A stretch of DNA of 64,000 nucleotides from Mytilus galloprovincialis. Taxonomy: Eukaryota; Mollusca; Bivalvia; Mytilida; Mytilidae. Each line of letters opens with the position of its first letter. Position 1 is the first letter of the stretch. The stretch spans positions 62,649,261 to 62,713,260 of the forward strand of contig NC_134845.1 in NCBI RefSeq assembly GCF_965363235.1, read 5' to 3'. Below the pieces are notes generated by a model. That model was given only the letters and a program-made list of their open reading frames with translations. It did not search any database and was not told the DNA's origin. The position numbers and the translations under genes were made by a program. Positions 51,196-64,000 of this stretch are shown here, in pieces.

Positions 51196-54100
51196 TAAAC
51201 ATGACACGAACGCATTTTAGAAGCAAACATTAGAAAAAACGTAAAGATGGTATACACGCTATAATTAAAATCGAAATCAAAATAATAAATATTAGTAATA
51301 AGGGGGTTATGACAATGAGTAATATGTTACGTAAAAACCCTTGACGATTTAAAGGCATAACAAGTGCACAATAATTATATATTAATTATATCATTAAATA
51401 CAAACGTTTTCAGGTCAATGCTTATCATTTTGGTATACCTATATATTGCAACATTTTTGTTGAATACATGTTAAATACTTTTAACTCCTTTGTTATGATT
51501 TTTATTTACCGTCGTAAATACCGGGAGTATTTTAATTCTTTAATATAAATATCATTATATTATTAATATATCTAGCATGTGTCTATACCACTATTATTTC
51601 ACTCGAGAGTACGAACTTTTACGACCCAAACCGGAAGTGATGATTTATTTTTACAATTGTTGTCTGTTTGACATATTTTCATATCATTTTATTGTATTTC
51701 AAATAGTTGTCATGGCATATATAGCGTTGAAAATGGTTAGGAAAGTTTTTCAATCTCCAAGATTGAGCAAAATGATGTCAATTTTGAATTCAAGATGGCC
51801 GCCGTGAAAAAAAATTGAAAACATGTTGGGTACCCCTCTTATATGATAAAGTACTCCCTAATGAACGTCTATGCCGAATCCCTTGCTTGTATCACCATTT
51901 GCATGATTTTGTCAAATTTCAGTACTAAGCCGCCCCACTAGAAGTACAAATAAAGAAAAATATGTATTTTTTTTTTATCATCGCATGTCATAATAGTTAG
52001 ATATTTTTATAAAGCATACAATTTTGTCTGAGGTAAAACCATCTGTGTTATGCTGTCATGTGCTGTTGTGAAAATTCTTCTTAAAGAAACTATGGGATGT
52101 ATTAGTGTATGCAATGTTTACATGTTTTGTACATATCATAGTGTTTGCCTTTGTGAAGTCATTTTTATAATGTCAGCATATAATTAAAAATATTCTGTTT
52201 AATTGTTGTACTTTTGTGAATAAACAGTGTACTAACTTTTTGTAGTAAAAGTTTAAATAATCTTGAAGTTTACAATGTTAAAAAGAAGATGTGGTATACA
52301 TTCAAATGAGACAAGTCTTCCCAATAGACCTAATGTCACAGCAATTGCCATTCAGAACAACAGTACAGATAACACAAATGGAAAACTATTGCTAAGCAAT
52401 ACGAACACATAAACAACTTTGGGTGATCTCATGTTATCTGGAAGGATATACAAATCTTGTTCAAAATATTGTACCCGTCGTGATAACATGGATAAGTGGC
52501 GTATTTACGAAAACAAAGACTGTTGGCATACCGATCCCATCACTTCGTGGTGGTAATGTATGATGCACTGGTGTATGATTTACTGAGGATCTATTGAAAA
52601 GAAAGGTTTTCACAATTTATTTTGTGTAAATTATTCGTACTTTACTAATATTTCATTTTGAATTATGTAAAGTTACAATCTTCCATATGTAAAAAAGGAA
52701 ACGTTTGATCATTGCTCACAAATTGATCTTCTATAATATGTAAAATTGACATTATGAAAATATTGCTAAACGGAAAAGATAATAACAATGATGATCCACT
52801 TGAACTCCTCACTTTTATGAATAGAATTTCGAACTCCGGATATTTTCATACAATTATACCACACACTTCCCGAACTCGAGTACCAACAGGTGTCTAGCGG
52901 TGGTAAAAAAATCATGACATTGATAATTAAGTACTTTTAGATAGCACAATTTATATAGTATATGTTTGCTTCAAAAGCAAAAGCAAATATAGCAAACACA
53001 GCACATTCTATCAATTCCTAAAAAAGAGAAAACTATTGCATTTTACACGTCAAATAAAGGGGTCGATGTTTCAATGAAAAAATAAATGTCTTCTTTTTTA
53101 CACGACACACTTTTTCTTTAAAAACAAACACTCTACGAAAAGTATATGCATGTGATGCATGTTACACTTATATGTTGATTGTCTATTAATTTTGCTTTGT
53201 GCGTTGTCTATATGGATTTTTATGTTTCTTTGTTACATATATGACGTGGCTCTGTACTTATACATCCCGTCATTGTGTTATTGTAACATGGTAAATGTAT
53301 GTCTTCTTGTCTTTAAATATGCTTTATCTATATGCCATATTGTGCTTCTTTATTACATATTTGTATGTTTTAGTGATTAAGACTTTAACACAATGTTGAC
53401 TGCTGCATTATTGACATTTTATTTATTTCGTCAGGTTTTGTTTGTTATTGCATCATTATGGAATTTGATGCGACCTTCATACAAGTGAGAGGTTTAGCTA
53501 GCTATAAAACAAACAAAAAACAGGTTCATTCTACCATTTAATATATAAGAAAATGCCCGTACCAAGTCAAGAATATGGCAGTTCTCATTCATTCGTTTGA
53601 TGTGTTTCAGCTTTTGTTTTTGCCATTTGATTAGGTACTTTCCGTTTTGAATTTTCCTCGGAGTTCAGTATTTTTGTGGTTTTACTTTTTGTTTAATACA
53701 TATGAAGACAGTTTGTTGATTAATTGTATACATTACTAAAAATATACAAAAAGCGATTACAGATAGTTATGTTCACTGTCACACGTGAGTATTACTTTGT
53801 TTTATAACAAAGGATGGTGGGAACTCCTGTGTTCATATACCTGATTATAATGTGAGTTTTGAATGTACACTTACATGATTAAAAATCAAGTAAAAATAAT
53901 ATAATTAACAGAATCAAAACAATGTAATACTGATTTTTTAAATTTTATTTTAAGCATAAATGCAATGCATTATCAATGTTAATGAAATCATTCGGAAGGT
54001 TGCTATGAATTTTATGTGTGTGTGTTTGAGAGGTAGAAACAAATGACTTCTATGCTCATTATACTGGACAAAATGTAATAGAAAAGGAGGACAAAAGATA

Positions 54101-54954
54101 CCAGAGAGACAGTAAAACTCATAGATTGAAAATAAAGTGACAACGCCATTGCTAAAAAAAAGACAAACAGACAAATAATAGAATATAAGATAATTGGCTG
54201 CACATACACTCTGTTATATCCCTTGATCAATGTTAAACCCACTTGCGAACCTATAGAAAAACAACACATAGATATGTAGAACAGGAGACATTTTGAATCT
54301 TCAATACAATCCATAAGTCGTGTAAGAGAAAAGTTTTTTATATGACGTTATTATTTAGTCTTTTCTTATTGGCTCAGTCCAATTAGTAATTTATGTTAAA
54401 CCAAGAATGAACTATGAATCAATGGGAAAGAGTCAATCCTAGTTTTAGCATCCATAAAAAAGCAACTTATTGACACTCTCTGTCCGCGTTTGATAATTCG
54501 CATCCCCTTTTATTCTAATCCCCACCCCCCCCCCCCCCGTTTGGAATCAGCATGCAGACACAATTTGCTACGATCTTTCGCCAGACAAGTATACTTATGG
54601 GTGACATCAAACCGTTATATCATAAAAACGTCTCATATATCCGCTTAAGTTTGGATAGATTGATTACAATAATTTTAAGATCGAACTGCCTACAAGACCA
54701 AGGGTTGAAGTGAACAAACTTTGCTTGGTGCTTAGAGCACAAATATCAGGCTCGAAATAATGACGATGACCATGACTGCGTCTAAGTCAAGAAGAATAGT
54801 TGAAAATATTTATAATATTCACAGCTACAGGAAGAAATAGATGGTGTCACTGTTCCCAAATGTCGATTTTTTTTTCAAGTCAATTTGTCAATGTTTATGA
54901 TTTATTGTATATGTTTATATTTTGGCGCTAAAATAGGTAAAACGTAACATTGTT
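51196..54954. other. Intergenic region between convergent genes B and C
   Basis: B's candidate poly(A) signal is at 51284 and C's at 54906-54901 (minus). A mussel repeat lies at about 52285-52560. A C-run lies at 54524-54538. The frames here are not supported as genes. Confidence 0.6.
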
Positions 54955-55130
54955 TTATCTTTCTACTGTTTGACTGGTTTGCTTGATGTTATTCTCTTTT
55001 GTTTCACTCTTTTGGCTTCTGGTACCAGTGTATCTTCTACAGTTCACTATCAGAAGTATACCAATGACCAGCATAAACGTCAAAGAAGCAACCGAAATGG
55101 AATAGATAGATATTGGCTTGAGGCTTGGAT
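54955..55130 (-). CDS. Gene C exon 7 (membrane helix, short tail, stop)
   Basis: TTTTAG acceptor at 55132-55131. It encodes SIYSISVASLTFMLVIGILL and IVNCRR, then a Lys/Gln/Thr-rich tail ending at TAA (54957-54955). Confidence 0.83.
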
Positions 55131-58100
55131 CTAAAACAAAAACAACACTTACACAAATGTTATCTTTACCATAGTTATTAATCGCTATTAATATGTTAGA
55201 TACGCGATATGGATTTCCTAGTTATCTTAATAAATTTGCAGGTCACTTCTTGTATCGCATTGCATATTCATACATGTATGTGCCATGATGATTATCACGT
55301 ACTATTTAACAAACTTGCCATTGAATTTGAAACAATATTCTAGACGATTAAAGTAAATACACTTGAATAGCTGATCAAATGCAATTCTACGATTTTGGTG
55401 TCAAAAATAGAATTGTGTGCACGTAGAATATAGATTTATTGATGTGCGCCTTGTTGGAAACAATAAGAAAATATTTAATAATGTTAAAATTGTCAACTGT
55501 TGACACGTGCTAAATGATTTGTAGGTTAGGAAATTTTGCTCATCATTTCTTATACAAAATGCCTATTTAACAAATATATACCCTTACCGTTGAGCTCCCC
55601 ATTTTCTGTTGTTTTGAGTGACGGTTTTATAGTTGAAACTACAAATATAAAGTATTCATACAATGCTTATGTAATGTTTTTAATGTTTAAACACGTATCG
55701 TATTGTTTGTTTTAAGTTAGAAAAAACCTTTTCATATTTCTTAATATCTAATAGTATGCATATATTTGTATACTTGAATGAGAAGTAGTGCTTATTAGTT
55801 CGTACATAAATGTATATGGAACAAATATGTATACATACCGTTGCGTTTTCTGAAGTTTGTTGTTTTGATCGACGATTGTATAGATGTATCTTAAAATAGA
55901 AAGTAAGCATACACAATATGAAACACTTTCATTATATCAACTGTTGTATGAATTTAAAAACTGCTTGTAACATTGTTTGAAGCTTGCATGTCTTTAAAAT
56001 GTTAATTATTTACTAAAAGTATTTATATTTGTAAATGCATGAATTGTACATCTGTTAATATGATTGATTGATTAATTGATTGTTGGTTGCTTAACGTCCA
56101 GTGGCAAATATTTCATGCATATTCAGGACGAGAACAAGTTCACAATAAATACAATAGGTAGGTTGATACAATAGAGGCCATCTGGGATGATGGTCGGGGA
56201 AATTTGGACTGCCACTGGAAAATGAGGGTATATTGGATAGGGACAGAAATTTTTCCTTGCAACAGGCCACCTACGGACCCCTCAAAGAGTTGTTGCAAGG
56301 GTTCTTAACGTGCAAAGAGCGTGGCACTCTCTTTACACGAGGCATCGGATTTAACATCCCCTTCTGACGGACGTGACTGCGAACTTGATACATCCCGCAC
56401 AGCCAAACGGACGCCCCACTTCAGCAAGCGTTTTACTGCCGGTCGGGAGAAGACCAAGTGACCATATTTCTATACCCCAGTCACCCTTGGGGTTCTGTTA
56501 AATTGAGTGAAACGTTCTATAGTACACGAGTGTCATTAAATGTATACTTTTCAGTCATCGTAAAATACGAACACGACTGAGTCACAATTGAAGCATGAAA
56601 TATTATGAGCCGAATAAACATGTCAGCACTATACCCAGCATTTGATTCAAAACAATACAGTTTTTGTCAACCCTATCATTCTAACCATAACGTTATCTTG
56701 TTATATTCTAGCGTGTCATTAACTAAATTACTACTAAATTTATGATTATGGCAGTCCCAAGCTAGTTGTTCAGCTAAGGAAACCTAGTTTCATAAGCCAT
56801 TGATTTTAACGACATTAAGATATAACTTAATCTGCAATTTATATTTTTTAATCTATCAAAAGATCCGTTGTAAACCAAGTTGATCTTTTTGAGAAACATA
56901 GTTTATAGTATTCAATTTATCATTAAAATTACTATAAAACACAGAACATTCTTATTTTGGTTTTCACTAGTTACCTTCAACAAAGATATCCGTTGCGTGA
57001 TTTACTGGAGTGGAAGTATTTGAAATACATCCTTTCACGTGGTCGCATCTGAAATATAGATATACATAGATAAACAAAGCTGTGTTGAAAAAATAAATAT
57101 TTACACCCAAGATAGGCCAGTTATAGTGAAAGTATGGAGGATGTTGTTCTGTTTGTTGAGGTAATCCCTGTTGGAACCCCATAAAGCAATCCAGTTGTTA
57201 ATACTTAGGATCCTATAGACTTTCCTACGTTAGTTGCAATAAGTTGGGTTTTTTGCTGAAGGACCTATTACATTACTCCAAGACATGACTTTGACCTAAG
57301 GACTGGCGAATCTGGCGTTTTGGCAAAGATAGTATACGGCTGATTTGTAGCTAGTGATTTTGATTTAGGAAACCCCTTGCCATAAGGCACATAGTTAATA
57401 CATTTCAATGTTGCAGAGAATAAGGAAAACACAGACTAGACAAATGCATCATCTATTGGTATCAGTTTATAACACACAGTTTCACAACCAGCCATACAAA
57501 AGTCATTCATAAAAGAAAAACACAGTCGTTAAATCCTAATGCATAATATTAATTCAAATATTTAAACATGTTCAAATAAACAATAAAAATATAATTTGAA
57601 AAACGAATTTTCACTATTATTCCATTAGTTACAAAAAGAAATATATAATTATTTCATATCAACAAACATATTAAGAAATTTTAAAATTTGTTTAATTTCG
57701 ATAAGTTAATTCCAGTAAAAATTTGCCTAGTTTTAAAGACTGTTTTTGTTATTATAATTCATTGAATTGTCCATTTTGGTCAATTAAAAATTACCTGATT
57801 GGTGACTGCAGTTTGTCAATTGTCTTCACGTTCTTATATTTTTGATGTTCTATACAACATTGCTTAATATTGTACTGTTTAAAAGAAATGAATTATCGAA
57901 ACACTTGTAACATATCAAGACAGGATTGCTTAACTTGCACAAACAATATTTTTCTAAAGTAATTTACTTGAATTTCTCAGTTTTACCATGTGACTGAATA
58001 TTGATGGTATCAGATATTGTATTTGTATTAAAAGTTCATTTCTGATTAAGCTTACTTTATAATATACAGTGATGCTTTTTTTTATTTTTTAATCTTGCCC

Positions 58101-60671
58101 TTGTATTTTAAGTTTTCCTGAGAATTGAAAATTTAAAGATAAAAGAGAGACGAAAGATACCAAAGGGACAGTCAAACTCATAAATGATTCTTTGAGTACA
58201 AGTATGTTAGTTTTTGCATTGTTCAAGTCGAATTTTTAAATGTACTAAAACAAGAGCCGAATTTTATAAAAGCTAAAACGTTTAATCAACTATTATTAAA
58301 TAAATCGAAAGGAGCTAGTATGTTCGTTTGTTAAATGGACAAACATTTTGAATAGGTTTAACGATTTACACCGTTTATGATTTTCTAGAATTTTTTTTCC
58401 AATGATAATTAACTCGAAATAATTCAAAAACTGTTTCCTGTAAATGTTTGTACTGACAAGTTACTAATATTACAACACATGATTATCTAAAAAAGTTTAA
58501 TTTTCAAATTAATTTAATGTTTCCTCGTTCGTAATTTTCAGGTTGCTGATATCGGTTATTGTCATAGAAAAATACTGCCTCAAACATGGAGAAACTATTT
58601 ACAAATATATCACAACATCTGTGTTTAAGCAAACAAAGTTTCAATAAAATCGAATGACCCACCTTCTGAAATGTGTGAATGGTTTCATGGCAGACTGAAT
58701 GTTGAAACTGTTGTCCATTCAAGAACATGTACTACATTGTTAAAAAAAGCCTGACCGAAACCAGATTAATGGAACTATTGATATTCTGATGTATGGAGAT
58801 ATCAATGCAATGTTATAATTCACATTTATTAAATTTTCAATTGCTATTATTATTTTTGCTTTTGTTAAGCCTGATGTCGTTTGGTATTTACCATTTACCT
58901 CTGTGTCGCTATACATGAACATATCCCCGCACATCGTTCCCCGAATGTATTGTTAGGACATGGCACACATGATTTTCTGCTGAACGACGTGTACCCAAGT
59001 CGACATTCTAAAAAGAGCAGAACATACATGTTGATAGGATTTAAAATTTAAATTTTAAATCAGTTATCGGTTTTTGTGATAATTCGTCAGTTACAAATAT
59101 TTGGTTTTTTGTTGGATTATCGGTTTTCTCATGTGATTGATTAACCTATAATCCTCTTAGGGAAAAGAAGACGCTTTTTAGCCACAGAAAATAAATATCT
59201 TTATCGAAAATGCCCATCCCCCCTTAATTTGATAGAATGCAAATATATAGAGACTGTCATTCAAGAAAAAAAAAACTGGAATCGTAATTAAGTGGATAAC
59301 TTGGAAGCGATTTTGTTTACATACAATTATGTATAATTAATAACAGTTTTGTTTTTCTCTTGGTAGAAGTAACATCTGATATCTAGCGTTAGGAACTTGA
59401 TTTTGCTGCAAATTTCGCTACGCTTAGATTATATATTTGCAGTTAACAGATCTAATAAAATCGTTTAATAGCATTAGCCTCTGGTTTCAGGGATTGAATT
59501 TCCTCAATTGGTCCAGCTCATTATAATTAAATGCATTCCTCAATCGCTCTCTTCGACGATAAATGAACATTAATGTACATAAAACTTACCTACGCATATA
59601 TTTTCTCTCATTTCGAAATTATCACAACAAAACCAGTCGTTGCTGTAAATTAAAAAAAATTAGTTGTATTTGTATCTATTCATATACATGTATTTTGTTT
59701 CTAAAACAATGCATTATAACTAAGTATCGTTAAATGTATTAATAATTGGCACAGTCGAACCGAAAATGTAGATGTTAAACCGCCGCGATGCATGAACGTC
59801 CTAATGCATATACGAAAATAACCAACAACTGGCATCTAAGTAATATCAATACTTGTTAACTCGTTTTATATAACACGTATAAGGTTGTATCACATCTAGA
59901 TGACATTTTTTATGATTTGTAATTTTCTAAAAACAAAAATCCTGATTTATTAAGTGATTAACGTTTCATTACTATAAAATCAACGCATAACTAATTTCAT
60001 CGCATTGTGTTCTTTAGAATACTCTTAATCATTCAAGTTATGTCAAATATCAAATACGTTAGAGGTCAAGTTAAATGCAGTATAGTTTAACTCTAGCAGA
60101 GAAAGCACACTGATTCCAACATTTGAATGATTGCGTGGTATATTGTTATTTAAGAGAGAGCCTTTCGCTTCTTCGGTTTTTTATCACTTTCGGGGTATAA
60201 ATATCAACAACATCAACATTCAAGGGTAGATCCGTTTTTAACCAAAAATTATCTAGTGTTATTCCGGAAAACAGGATTTGCAAAAAAAAATTACTTAAAA
60301 CAAGTCTAAATCAGAATGCAGATAACTTTAAAATGGGAAGGTACAGTGTAAGGTGTTTGTTTTTTAGGTCGAGTATGAATTTTTTTCTCATTGAAAATGG
60401 CACTTACTCATATTTGTTAAATAAGTCTATTCGAAGTAATGAAAATGTAATTAGCTCGTGCTGAATGTGCCAAATCAATTTATCAAATTCCCCAAAAGAA
60501 GCACCAGATCTTGCATATCTTCACTAGCAAGCATGATTAAAAGAATTCTTACTAGTTATTATATACATGTAACACTTACCTGTCGTAGTGGTGGCATTCG
60601 CCAATTTTGCATAAGGTGTAACAAAATATGTCAATCAATAATAGCATTAACAAGTGATTGAAAAACACCAT
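54955..60671 (-). CDS. Gene C: short-tailed paralogue of gene B (7 exons, minus strand)
   Basis: Exons in transcript order: 60671-60580, 59642-59590, 59007-58899, 57048-56975, 55889-55839, 55638-55588, 55130-54955. All borders are GT-AG on the minus strand, phases match, and the total is 606 bases (201 residues plus stop). Residues 1-about 21 are a signal peptide (MVFFNHLLMLLLIDIF). The ectodomain has cysteines at 26, 36, 37, 47, 50, 62, 65, 74, 78, 80, 86 and 92; from the CC pair onward the spacing equals gene B's. A stalk made by two near-identical 51-base exons follows, then a membrane helix (about 152-172) and a tail of about 29 residues without B's tyrosine motifs (one Tyr just after CRR). 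No charged residue is seen inside the helix. AATAAA on the minus strand lies at 54906-54901. A longer alternative 3' exon cannot be excluded. Confidence 0.84.
55588..55638 (-). CDS. Gene C exon 6 (stalk cassette copy 2)
   Basis: 51 bases, phase 1 at both ends, TTGTAG acceptor and GTAAGG donor. It encodes STIKPSLKTTENGELN. It starts 251 bases from copy 1, and the flanking intron sequence also matches. Confidence 0.77.
55839..55889 (-). CDS. Gene C exon 5 (stalk cassette copy 1)
   Basis: 51 bases, phase 1 at both ends, TTTTAAG acceptor and GTATGT donor. It encodes TSIQSSIKTTNFRKRN and is similar at DNA level to the next exon. Confidence 0.75.
56060..56500 (+). repeat. Large mussel dispersed repeat in gene C intron 4
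   Basis: Runs from TGGTTGCTTAACGTCCAGTG through GCAACAGGCCACC and AGCGTGGCACTCTCTTTACA to ACCAAGTGACCATATTTCTA. Decayed copies lie at 21355-21505 and a stub at 2230-2265. Its moderate GC contrasts with the surroundings. Confidence 0.8.
56975..57048 (-). CDS. Gene C exon 4
   Basis: 74 bases, TTTCAG acceptor and GTAACT donor; encodes CDHVKGCISNTSTPVNHATD and the start of the stalk. Confidence 0.83.
58899..59007 (-). CDS. Gene C exon 3 (EGF-like core)
   Basis: 109 bases, TTTAG acceptor and GTAAAT donor. It encodes SCVPCPNNTFGERC and CSCIATQR, aligned cysteine by cysteine to gene B exon 3. Confidence 0.87.
59590..59642 (-). CDS. Gene C exon 2
   Basis: 53 bases, TTACAG acceptor and GTAAGT donor; encodes NDWFCCDNFEMRENICV. 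Confidence 0.83.
60580..60671 (-). CDS. Gene C exon 1 (signal peptide)
   Basis: 92 coding bases ending in phase 2 at a consensus GTAAGT. It encodes a leucine-rich signal peptide and CKIGECHHYD. The ATG at 60671 is chosen because it gives a standard signal peptide; the frame is open further upstream. Confidence 0.78.
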
Positions 60672-63600
60672 AACTAAGACTTTATCCGTCTTCTTTAATG
60701 GAATATTTATCAGATAAGTTAACCATGTTAAACTACAATCGAAATGTTTTCTTTGTTGTTGAAACATGCATTTGGATGAAACAAAAATTATGAATTTCAC
60801 TATTGACTTTGTCGGAAATCAAACCATTTTTCGCAGTGAAAACATACTTCCGCTTTCTATTACGTTCTGTGAAAAGCCGGAACTATTTTTTTTTTATGTT
60901 TGTATTTTTCTAGATAAGTAGTATATATGATTTTATATACCGTACATTATATGATCATCATCATAATATGTTGTTAGTTTTATATTACAATATATAAAGC
61001 AGTAGATATTTCGTACATGTATGTGGTCCACTTTGTCTTTCACGCAAATATATTCTTTGATATTTGAAATAAAAAATCTACAAGGTTTTTATATTACTGC
61101 TCCCCGTACATAAATGGTAAAATGTAAGTCATTTGATATGTAATAAAATTAAGAATGGAAATGAGGAATCCTAGTATCTCAAAGAGATAAAAATCCGATT
61201 AAACAGCAGATAACAGCCGAAGGCCAACAATTGCATGAATTGGTCCTCGAGAAGATCCTGTACCTGGAGGTAGGCTTTAGCTGCTTGCTTAATAAAAATG
61301 TGTACTAATGTAGTAAAATTGGACGTAATACAAACGCTAAAACGTATAAATGAGCTCTTACAACATGCACCAGCTGCAAATAGTGGAAAGAAGGCAGCCA
61401 CATAGTTGGGGAATAGGCAAAACAATTATTCGCCTGTCCTTTACAAATGATACACATCATGTGCTCCCCTTCTATACCAACATCTCGTTTCTTTGAGTTA
61501 TCTGTTTGTATAGTAGTGTAAATATCACATCCGTACACGACATTGAAATTTGACCATTTCAAGATTTGTAAACGTTCTGGCTAAGTAAATGTGACAATCA
61601 GGTTGTAGCATAGGTCAAAGTGTTGAAAAATAAAAATACAAAAAAATTTAAAGAGACCCTGTTCGTTATCTTTATCAGACAGACTGTTTTTAAATCAAGA
61701 AAACTCCGTCCTTTATAACCTATCCTTGTGTAGTGTTCCCTTGCAGCATACTGTATAGAGTTGGTGTTTTTTGTGTGTCGTAGCGATCAAACATGTCTGC
61801 TGGTGTGTGTGCTATATTAAAGTATTGAGACATATTTAAAAAATATATTCAGATGCAAGGTCAAAAATTGTTTTATTTTTTAAGCACCAACACATTACAC
61901 CAATAGAAGGTATACAACGTGGAGAATAGACTTCGGATTTGAATTGTTTCACACAATCAGACATGTTTGATTTCTTCATGCGGCCCTTATCGTGTAGAAG
62001 GAGTACCTGGAATGGGACTGAAAGCTAGAGACAGCACATGTTATATTTAAGCACCATATGTGCAGTTTGTTAAAACCAACGCACGTCTGAATAAAGGTTC
62101 GGGATTTGTGAAATATGTTTTTTTATTTCGTTTGAAATAGGGCTTTTCCCGTTTGCTATTTGCAGTAAATATTTATAGATGGGAACTAGTATAACTAGTT
62201 CGGATAGTGGTTTTGTAACAGTATGTACTATTTATAAATTTGATGTTAAGTGCATAAGGCACGAGGAATTTTTTGACGGTTTTTAGGGTTTGGGTTTAAT
62301 GGTACTATATACAGTTTGGCTTTTAAATGTTTTAGTATCGAAAGTGCTCGCAGTTACGTCAAATTGAAGTTGGTCACATTGGTATATATGCAGTTGCTGC
62401 TATGTTTATTGTACATACATGTACAGGCGTTGGAGGTATTAGCCGATGAAAAATAAACGATGCGAAAGAGGAACAATGTTATATGTCCTGTATTTATATG
62501 TTGTTTCAATCGAAGAAATATTTACAATAAATTAAGATACAGATTGTATCGCAAGAGAATATAATATGTTACTGTAAGCAACTAATCCTATATCTGTGTT
62601 TGTCTCGTTTATAGCCTATTGAATTTAGAGATAAGATACGGACGAACAGGACAAGAGAGAATTTAACTAATATTATTTCCTCCGTTTACATTTTAATAAG
62701 GTATGTTTTAACGGTCATATTTACTCCAAAGACAGATGTATGTATGAATTAAATGTGGTATTTGTTCATATAAGGCAATTTAATATGAGTATTACAGCAT
62801 AAGAATGTACAGGTGTTGGGTTTACTTTAAAGAGTAAGCAACCAAGAAAAAACAAAAAACAAACTTTCTTCACATTATATAATGATTATCAATATTCAAC
62901 ACATATAATTTGATATGGCATCCCAATTAGCCATTGGTTTCCAAAGATAATAATAAATTCAAAAGAGAACATCAAAGATCTGTGATCAAGTTAAACGTCA
63001 AATTTTCTAAATCACAAAAAAATAATTATAACCACGATTCCTGGATTTTTCTTCTTCATATAAGGAAAAACAGAATACCAGGAACTGATTGGGTAGCTCT
63101 TAGAGAACATTCAGTTAGAATTTCCTGTCTTAACGCCGTCTGAAATCATCTTTATTGTTGTCTGTTTAATTTTTGGTTTAGCTTATAAATTATCGTTGTC
63201 CCGCTAGGCATTTTTTTTTTCATTGTCAATCTTGATTGATTTCATAACTGGTATAATAATTAATATTACATCTTTATTTGTTTATTGGTTCTTTTATTAA
63301 ATTTTCAAAGCGTGAAAAACTGACTTGCCTAAAATAATTATTTTTTATTTGAGTTGATCGCGTCAACACAAACATCATAGACAGACATTTATTCAAATAG
63401 AAAACTCTCTAAAATCAGTTTTTCTTACATATATTAATACTCATTTATCAGACTTATAGTCTTAAAGAAATAATTTTGTATACTCTAAGTTTTTCTTAAC
63501 TATAGATTTTATACCCCTCCCCTGTTTCAATTTTTTAAAGAATCTGAAAACAAGACTTTTATTATTGCTAGCTTACCCTATTTGCATATTTTCTGATAAA

Positions 63601-64000
63601 AAATGCCTAGAACCTGTTTAAAACTGTTTTAATAACATATTGAAAGCATATCAGAATACTATAAATGGAATGTTTAGCAGTCAATCATTACAACATTCAA
63701 GATTATAGAAAGTATCCAACCCAGCTGCTGTCGCCAGTCCACATCTTACTGTATGCCTATTTGTCAATTAAAGAACACATTTTCTGCTTCAAATGGTCCA
63801 TTTAGAATTCTTGTCACAACAGTATAATCTACAACCATATATCTGACATAATTTAGCTAATATATACTAGAAGTGTTCAAACAAAGCCATATTTGAAAAA
63901 GTTGTATGCATGCAGATACCAGTCTGAGATATAAATTCACTTTAAATGTTGTAGAGATGACTGCTAACATCTGATTTTTGCATAACTTCCAAGTATAGTT
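60672..64000. other. Upstream flank of gene C, no gene recognised
   Basis: Minus-strand frames at 61171-61562 and the plus-strand frame 62934-63143 have no family I recognise. The region is AT-rich. C's promoter should lie just above 60671 but cannot be fixed. Confidence 0.5.

Noticed and set aside
53950..54314. Downstream tail exon of gene C on the minus strand
   Set aside because: The frames are hydrophobic and repeat-derived, with none of gene B's tail motifs.
61171..61562. Minus-strand coding region upstream of gene C
   Set aside because: Two overlapping frames give no recognisable family, and no donor in a phase that would join gene C is seen.

Overview
The window looks like nuclear DNA of a marine bivalve, most likely a mussel (Mytilus or a close relative). 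The sequence is very AT-rich, with short exons (about 50-315 bases) separated by long AT-rich introns with GT-AG borders. Mussel-type dispersed repeats recur throughout: the 'gatgtggtatgattgcca' family, the 'aaccccgccgcatttttgcg' family, and the 'gacgcgcgtttcgtctac' family. The genus is an inference from recalled repeat and protein families; no search was run.

Three genes can be assembled by joining exons whose splice phases fit. Gene A (+ strand, 6322-25770, ten coding exons, about 1073 residues) is a single-pass membrane protein. It has a signal peptide, a cysteine-rich ectodomain with N-glycosylation sites, a membrane helix split over two exons, a basic stop-transfer patch, a coiled coil and a helical linker. 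These are followed by what looks like only the C-terminal remnant of a STAND-type NTPase module, then about 14 ankyrin repeats. No P-loop was found. Gene B (+ strand, 38367-51195, six exons, 349 residues) and gene C (- strand, 54955-60671, seven exons, 201 residues) are convergent paralogues. They encode small type I receptors with the same 12-cysteine EGF-like ectodomain, and 11 of those cysteines have identical spacing. B has a long cytoplasmic tail rich in tyrosine motifs (YEEI, YQPL, LLYTNL, VQYLEL); C has a tail of only about 29 residues. C also carries a tandemly duplicated 51-base stalk exon.

Layout: 1-6300 is non-coding and holds a candidate 2.7 kb inverted-repeat element (654-3389) with 'GTTGGCCCAACGTTGG'-type minisatellites. 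6322-25770 is gene A; its 5.4 kb intron 8 contains a broken hAT-like transposase and a Tc1/mariner fragment. 25771-38366 is gene-poor and repeat-rich, with a palindromic MITE, a tRNA-like SINE head, minisatellites and mussel repeats. 38367-51195 is gene B, with a terminal-inverted-repeat element and a decayed Tc1-like copy in its introns. 51196-54954 is intergenic. 54955-60671 is gene C. 60672-64000 holds nothing I recognise as a gene.

Functionally the three genes look like lineage-expanded cell-surface receptors with intracellular signalling or scaffold tails. A role in recognition or immunity is inference from architecture only.
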